DNA from: Ignavibacteria bacterium
GTDB taxonomy: Bacteria; Bacteroidota; Ignavibacteria; Tepidaquicellales; Tepidaquicellaceae
Reading direction: 5' to 3'
DNA length: 64,000 bases
Assembly: GCA_016716125.1 (NCBI GenBank)
Contig: JADJWZ010000011.1
Location: forward strand, 124,001-188,000
Shown here one piece after another: positions 61,653-64,000 of this stretch. The notes beneath the pieces are model-generated. The model was not told the origin of the DNA. It worked only from the letters and a program-made list of their open reading frames with translations, and ran no database searches. Positions within the stretch are counted from its first letter, which is position 1, and each line of letters opens with the position of its first letter. A program made the position numbers and the translations under genes.

Positions 61653-63209
61653 TTATTTAACTTTCTGAGAAATTGATTTTGCCTGTAAAAATAAACCAAG
61701 ATAGTCACGGCCTCCGGCTTTTGAATCAGTACCGCTCATATTAAAACCGCCGAAAGGGTGAACTCCTACTAAAGCTCCTGTACATTTTCTGTTAAGGTAA
61801 AGATTACCGACAAAGAATTCTCTTTCAGCTTTTTCAAGTTTCTTTTTATTTTTAGTATAGACAGCGCCGGTCAGACCATATATGGTATTATTTGCAATCT
61901 CCATTGCATCGTCAAAATTTTTGGATTTAATTACGGCAAGCACAGGACCAAAAATTTCTTCCTGCGAAATAGTTGCATCTCTTTCCACATCTTTGATAAT
62001 AGCTGGCTGAATATAATATCCTTCAGGACTCATTTCTTCACCGCCGTGAATTAATTTACCGCCTTCGTCTATTCCTTTTTTAATATACTCAGTAATACTG
62101 TTCATGGATTTTTCATTTATAACAGGACCCATATTTGGATTTTCGCGAGCATCGTTTACCGTTAGTTTTTTCGTTTCCTGAACAAGGGCTTCACAGAATT
62201 TATCATAAATTTTTTCATCAACAATTACTCTTGAGCATGCAGAACACTTTTGTCCCTGAAAACCGAAAGCCGCCTGAACGACACCTCTTACGGCATCATA
62301 AAAATCCGGAACTTCAGAATCTACAATAATAGAATCCTTACCGCCCATTTCTGCGATCACTCTTTTGATCCAGATCTGAGATGATTGTTTCTTAGCGGCA
62401 AGTTCATTTATCCTGAGACCAACTTCCATTGATCCGGTAAAAGAAACATATCTTGTAAGCGGATGAGTAACGATAAGATCACCGATAGCGGAGCCGTCAC
62501 CTGTAAGAAAAGTAAGAACACCTTTCGGCAAACCGACATCTTCCATAAGTTCAACAAACATCTGCGCAATAGCTGGGGAATCGCTTGAAGGTTTCAGCAC
62601 GACAGTATTTCCGGCAATAATGGAAGCGGAAGTCATTCCTACAAGAATAGCCAGAGGAAAATTCCACGGCGGAATTACAACGCCGACGCCGAGCGGGATA
62701 TACTCCAGTATGTTTTTCTCTCCCGGAATTTTCACAACTGGCTGACCTTCATCATATCTGAGCATTTCTCTTGCATAAAATTCCATGAAGTCAATTGCCT
62801 CAGCTGTATCACCGTCTGCTTCAGCCCAGTTTTTTCCTACTTCATATACCATCATTGCAGAGAAATCATGTTTTCTTTTTCTCATAAGTCTGGCAGCTTC
62901 TACAAAATATTTTACTCTTTTCTTAACTGGAGTATTCTTCCATTCCTGAAAAGTATTATTTGCAATATCAATTGCGTTAATTGCCATTTCAGCAGTTGCT
63001 TTCTGAAACACACCAAGTTTCTGATCTCTTTTGGACGGATTGTAAGATATAAGTTTTTTTTCAGTAGTAAAATTTTCACCGCCAATGACAAGCGGATATT
63101 CCTTTGAAAATCTTTCAGTTACTTTTTTTAAAGATTTTTCAAAATCCTTTACATTCTTTTTCTTGGAAAAATCAGTAAAGGGCTCGTTTTTAAATTTTGA
63201 TAATTTCAT
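61653..63209 (-). CDS. pruA: L-glutamate gamma-semialdehyde dehydrogenase
   Basis: A 518-aa aldehyde dehydrogenase of the P5C type. PWNFPLAILVGMTSASIIAG, the Glu in RVIAEMGGKDSIIVD, and the catalytic Cys in FGFQGQKCSACSRVIVDEKI are visible; HPFGGFNMSGTDSKAGGRDY is the P5C-group C-terminal segment. It oxidises glutamate semialdehyde to glutamate in proline catabolism. A proline dehydrogenase gene is not in the window. Confidence 0.94.
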   Translation of the reverse strand: MKLSKFKNEPFTDFSKKKNVKDFEKSLKKVTERFSKEYPLVIGGENFTTEKKLISYNPSKRDQKLGVFQKATAEMAINAIDIANNTFQEWKNTPVKKRVKYFVEAARLMRKRKHDFSAMMVYEVGKNWAEADGDTAEAIDFMEFYAREMLRYDEGQPVVKIPGEKNILEYIPLGVGVVIPPWNFPLAILVGMTSASIIAGNTVVLKPSSDSPAIAQMFVELMEDVGLPKGVLTFLTGDGSAIGDLIVTHPLTRYVSFTGSMEVGLRINELAAKKQSSQIWIKRVIAEMGGKDSIIVDSEVPDFYDAVRGVVQAAFGFQGQKCSACSRVIVDEKIYDKFCEALVQETKKLTVNDARENPNMGPVINEKSMNSITEYIKKGIDEGGKLIHGGEEMSPEGYYIQPAIIKDVERDATISQEEIFGPVLAVIKSKNFDDAMEIANNTIYGLTGAVYTKNKKKLEKAEREFFVGNLYLNRKCTGALVGVHPFGGFNMSGTDSKAGGRDYLGLFLQAKSISQKVK

Positions 63210-63230
63210 ATATGATTTTTTGATTTAATA

Positions 63231-64000
63231 TTATTTTGATAAAGCTTCGATTACTTTATTATGAACTTCCGGTCTGATCTCTCTGATGCCGTTATTATCT
63301 CTTGAAGGATAGACTCTGTTTGTAAGAAAGATAATAATAATTTTTCTGTCCTTATCACACCAGACACTCGTTCCTGTATAACCGGTATGTCCGAAAGAGT
63401 TTTCAGAGATCAGTTCACCGCAGGGAATTCTGTACTTCGATCCGGAACCGTCCGGTTTTGTATCCCAGCCGAGAGCTCTTGTATTCTCATACTGCAGATC
63501 TGTAAATTTTCCGGTGAAAAGTTTTACTATCTCTTCGTTAAACATTTTCTTGACTTTTGAATCACTTGAATAATAAGTCCCTTCATTAAGCATCATCTTC
63601 ATAAACATATAAAGATCTTCAGAATTCGAAAAAAGACCTGCATTGCCGGAAACTCCGCCCATCACTGCTGCAGCTTCATCATGAACTTCTCCCTGCAGCT
63701 GACGGTATCTCCAGTAAGAATCTTTTTCAGTAGGAAGGATATTTTGTCTGATGCTTTCATCCGGACTGAATAAAGTATTTTTCATTCCGAGATTATCGAA
63801 TATATTTTGTCTGCAGTATTCATCAAGGTATGAGCCGGAAACTTTTTCAGCAATAACTCCAAGTAAAATTGCATTCAAATCACTATAGACGAATTTCGAA
63901 TTAGTTGCATAACTCATATTTGAATTATAGATCTCATTCAGGATATCACTTTTTGAATTAGAGGTTTTATAGAACGGTATCCAGGCTTTTAATCCGGAGT
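63231..64000 (-). CDS. Serine hydrolase (beta-lactamase class C-like), partial
   Basis: The 3' part of a gene whose start lies beyond the window; the frame is open to base 64000 and includes SGLKAWIPFYK near the edge. The Tyr motif is FVYSDLNAILLGVIAEKVSG, and GHTGYTGTSVW replaces the KTG box. DEAAAVMGGVSGNAGLFSNSED is typical of the serine hydrolase domain fused behind family 3 glycoside hydrolases in this phylum, so the full protein may be such a fusion (inference). The SxxK motif is outside the window. Confidence 0.82.
   Translation of the reverse strand, partial: SGLKAWIPFYKTSNSKSDILNEIYNSNMSYATNSKFVYSDLNAILLGVIAEKVSGSYLDEYCRQNIFDNLGMKNTLFSPDESIRQNILPTEKDSYWRYRQLQGEVHDEAAAVMGGVSGNAGLFSNSEDLYMFMKMMLNEGTYYSSDSKVKKMFNEEIVKLFTGKFTDLQYENTRALGWDTKPDGSGSKYRIPCGELISENSFGHTGYTGTSVWCDKDRKIIIIFLTNRVYPSRDNNGIREIRPEVHNKVIEALSK

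Noticed and set aside
52026..63209. Considered as one dedicated pathway operon
   Set aside because: The genes are close and co-directional, but they belong to unrelated pathways (beta-oxidation, glycolysis, tRNA amidation, DNA repair, purine, TCA, proline). Only the acyl-CoA dehydrogenase, hydroxyacyl-CoA dehydrogenase and thiolase genes form a clear functional set.

Overview
The window is about 36% GC, gene-dense, and carries chromosomal housekeeping genes of a Bacteroidota/Chlorobi-type bacterium, most likely a member of the Ignavibacteria. The lineage call is inference. It rests on type IX secretion C-terminal domains with the YPNPFNPST-type motif (genes near 37.7 kb and 45.2 kb), a 31-residue COX24-like ribosomal peptide, many secreted TPR proteins, PorT-like beta-barrels, HslVU with TTG starts, and a few promoters resembling the Bacteroidota TTG-N(~20)-TAnnTTTG form. 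No rRNA, tRNA, CRISPR array or prophage was seen.

Layout. 0-9 kb (minus strand): M23 peptidase, aconitase, a PolB-like exonuclease, a DUF255 thioredoxin-fold protein, a GIN-domain adhesin and a TPR protein. 9-15.4 kb (plus): a 7TM-HD phosphodiesterase, XerD, a TPR lipoprotein, SppA, an HU/IHF protein and the COX24-like peptide, ending in a terminator shared with gltX. 15.4-28.4 kb (mostly minus): gltX, rsmI, rlmB, an NtrC-like regulator without GAFTGA, a CrtI-like desaturase, a mutS2 gene cut by one in-frame stop, CvpA, YqeY, TPR proteins, a beta-barrel and a lipoprotein. 28.6-36.9 kb (plus): YgfZ, class I aldolase, a DMT exporter, a CDF transporter with three C-terminal domains, an oxidoreductase, a phosphoesterase and the CCA enzyme.

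37-46 kb is accessory and decaying. It holds vapB with a truncated vapC, a T9SS-exported propeller, an ECF sigma/anti-sigma cluster with a nonsense codon, two tandem arrays (16 bp and 21 bp), an IS remnant with ~52-bp terminal inverted repeats sitting in a small gene, two wrecked T9SS genes and several dispersed palindromic or direct repeats. 46-52 kb (plus): dprA, a frameshifted DUF3109 gene, rpoN, hslV, hslU and a beta-barrel. 52-64 kb (minus) is a tightly packed metabolic run: acyl-CoA dehydrogenase, 3-hydroxyacyl-CoA dehydrogenase, thiolase, tpiA, gatB, photolyase, an IMPDH/GMP reductase homologue, sucC, a lipoprotein, pruA and a serine hydrolase that runs off the window.

Together the intact genes suggest a heterotroph with a TCA cycle (aconitase, SucC), glycolysis/gluconeogenesis (aldolase, TpiA), beta-oxidation and proline/glutamate catabolism. 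I found no clear new multi-gene defence or biosynthetic system. The most unusual features are the GAFTGA-less NtrC-like regulator, the triple-domain CDF exporter, the 21-bp minisatellite, a pseudoknot-capable intergenic RNA candidate and an unusual concentration of single-lesion broken genes. Those broken genes need reads to separate real decay from assembly error.
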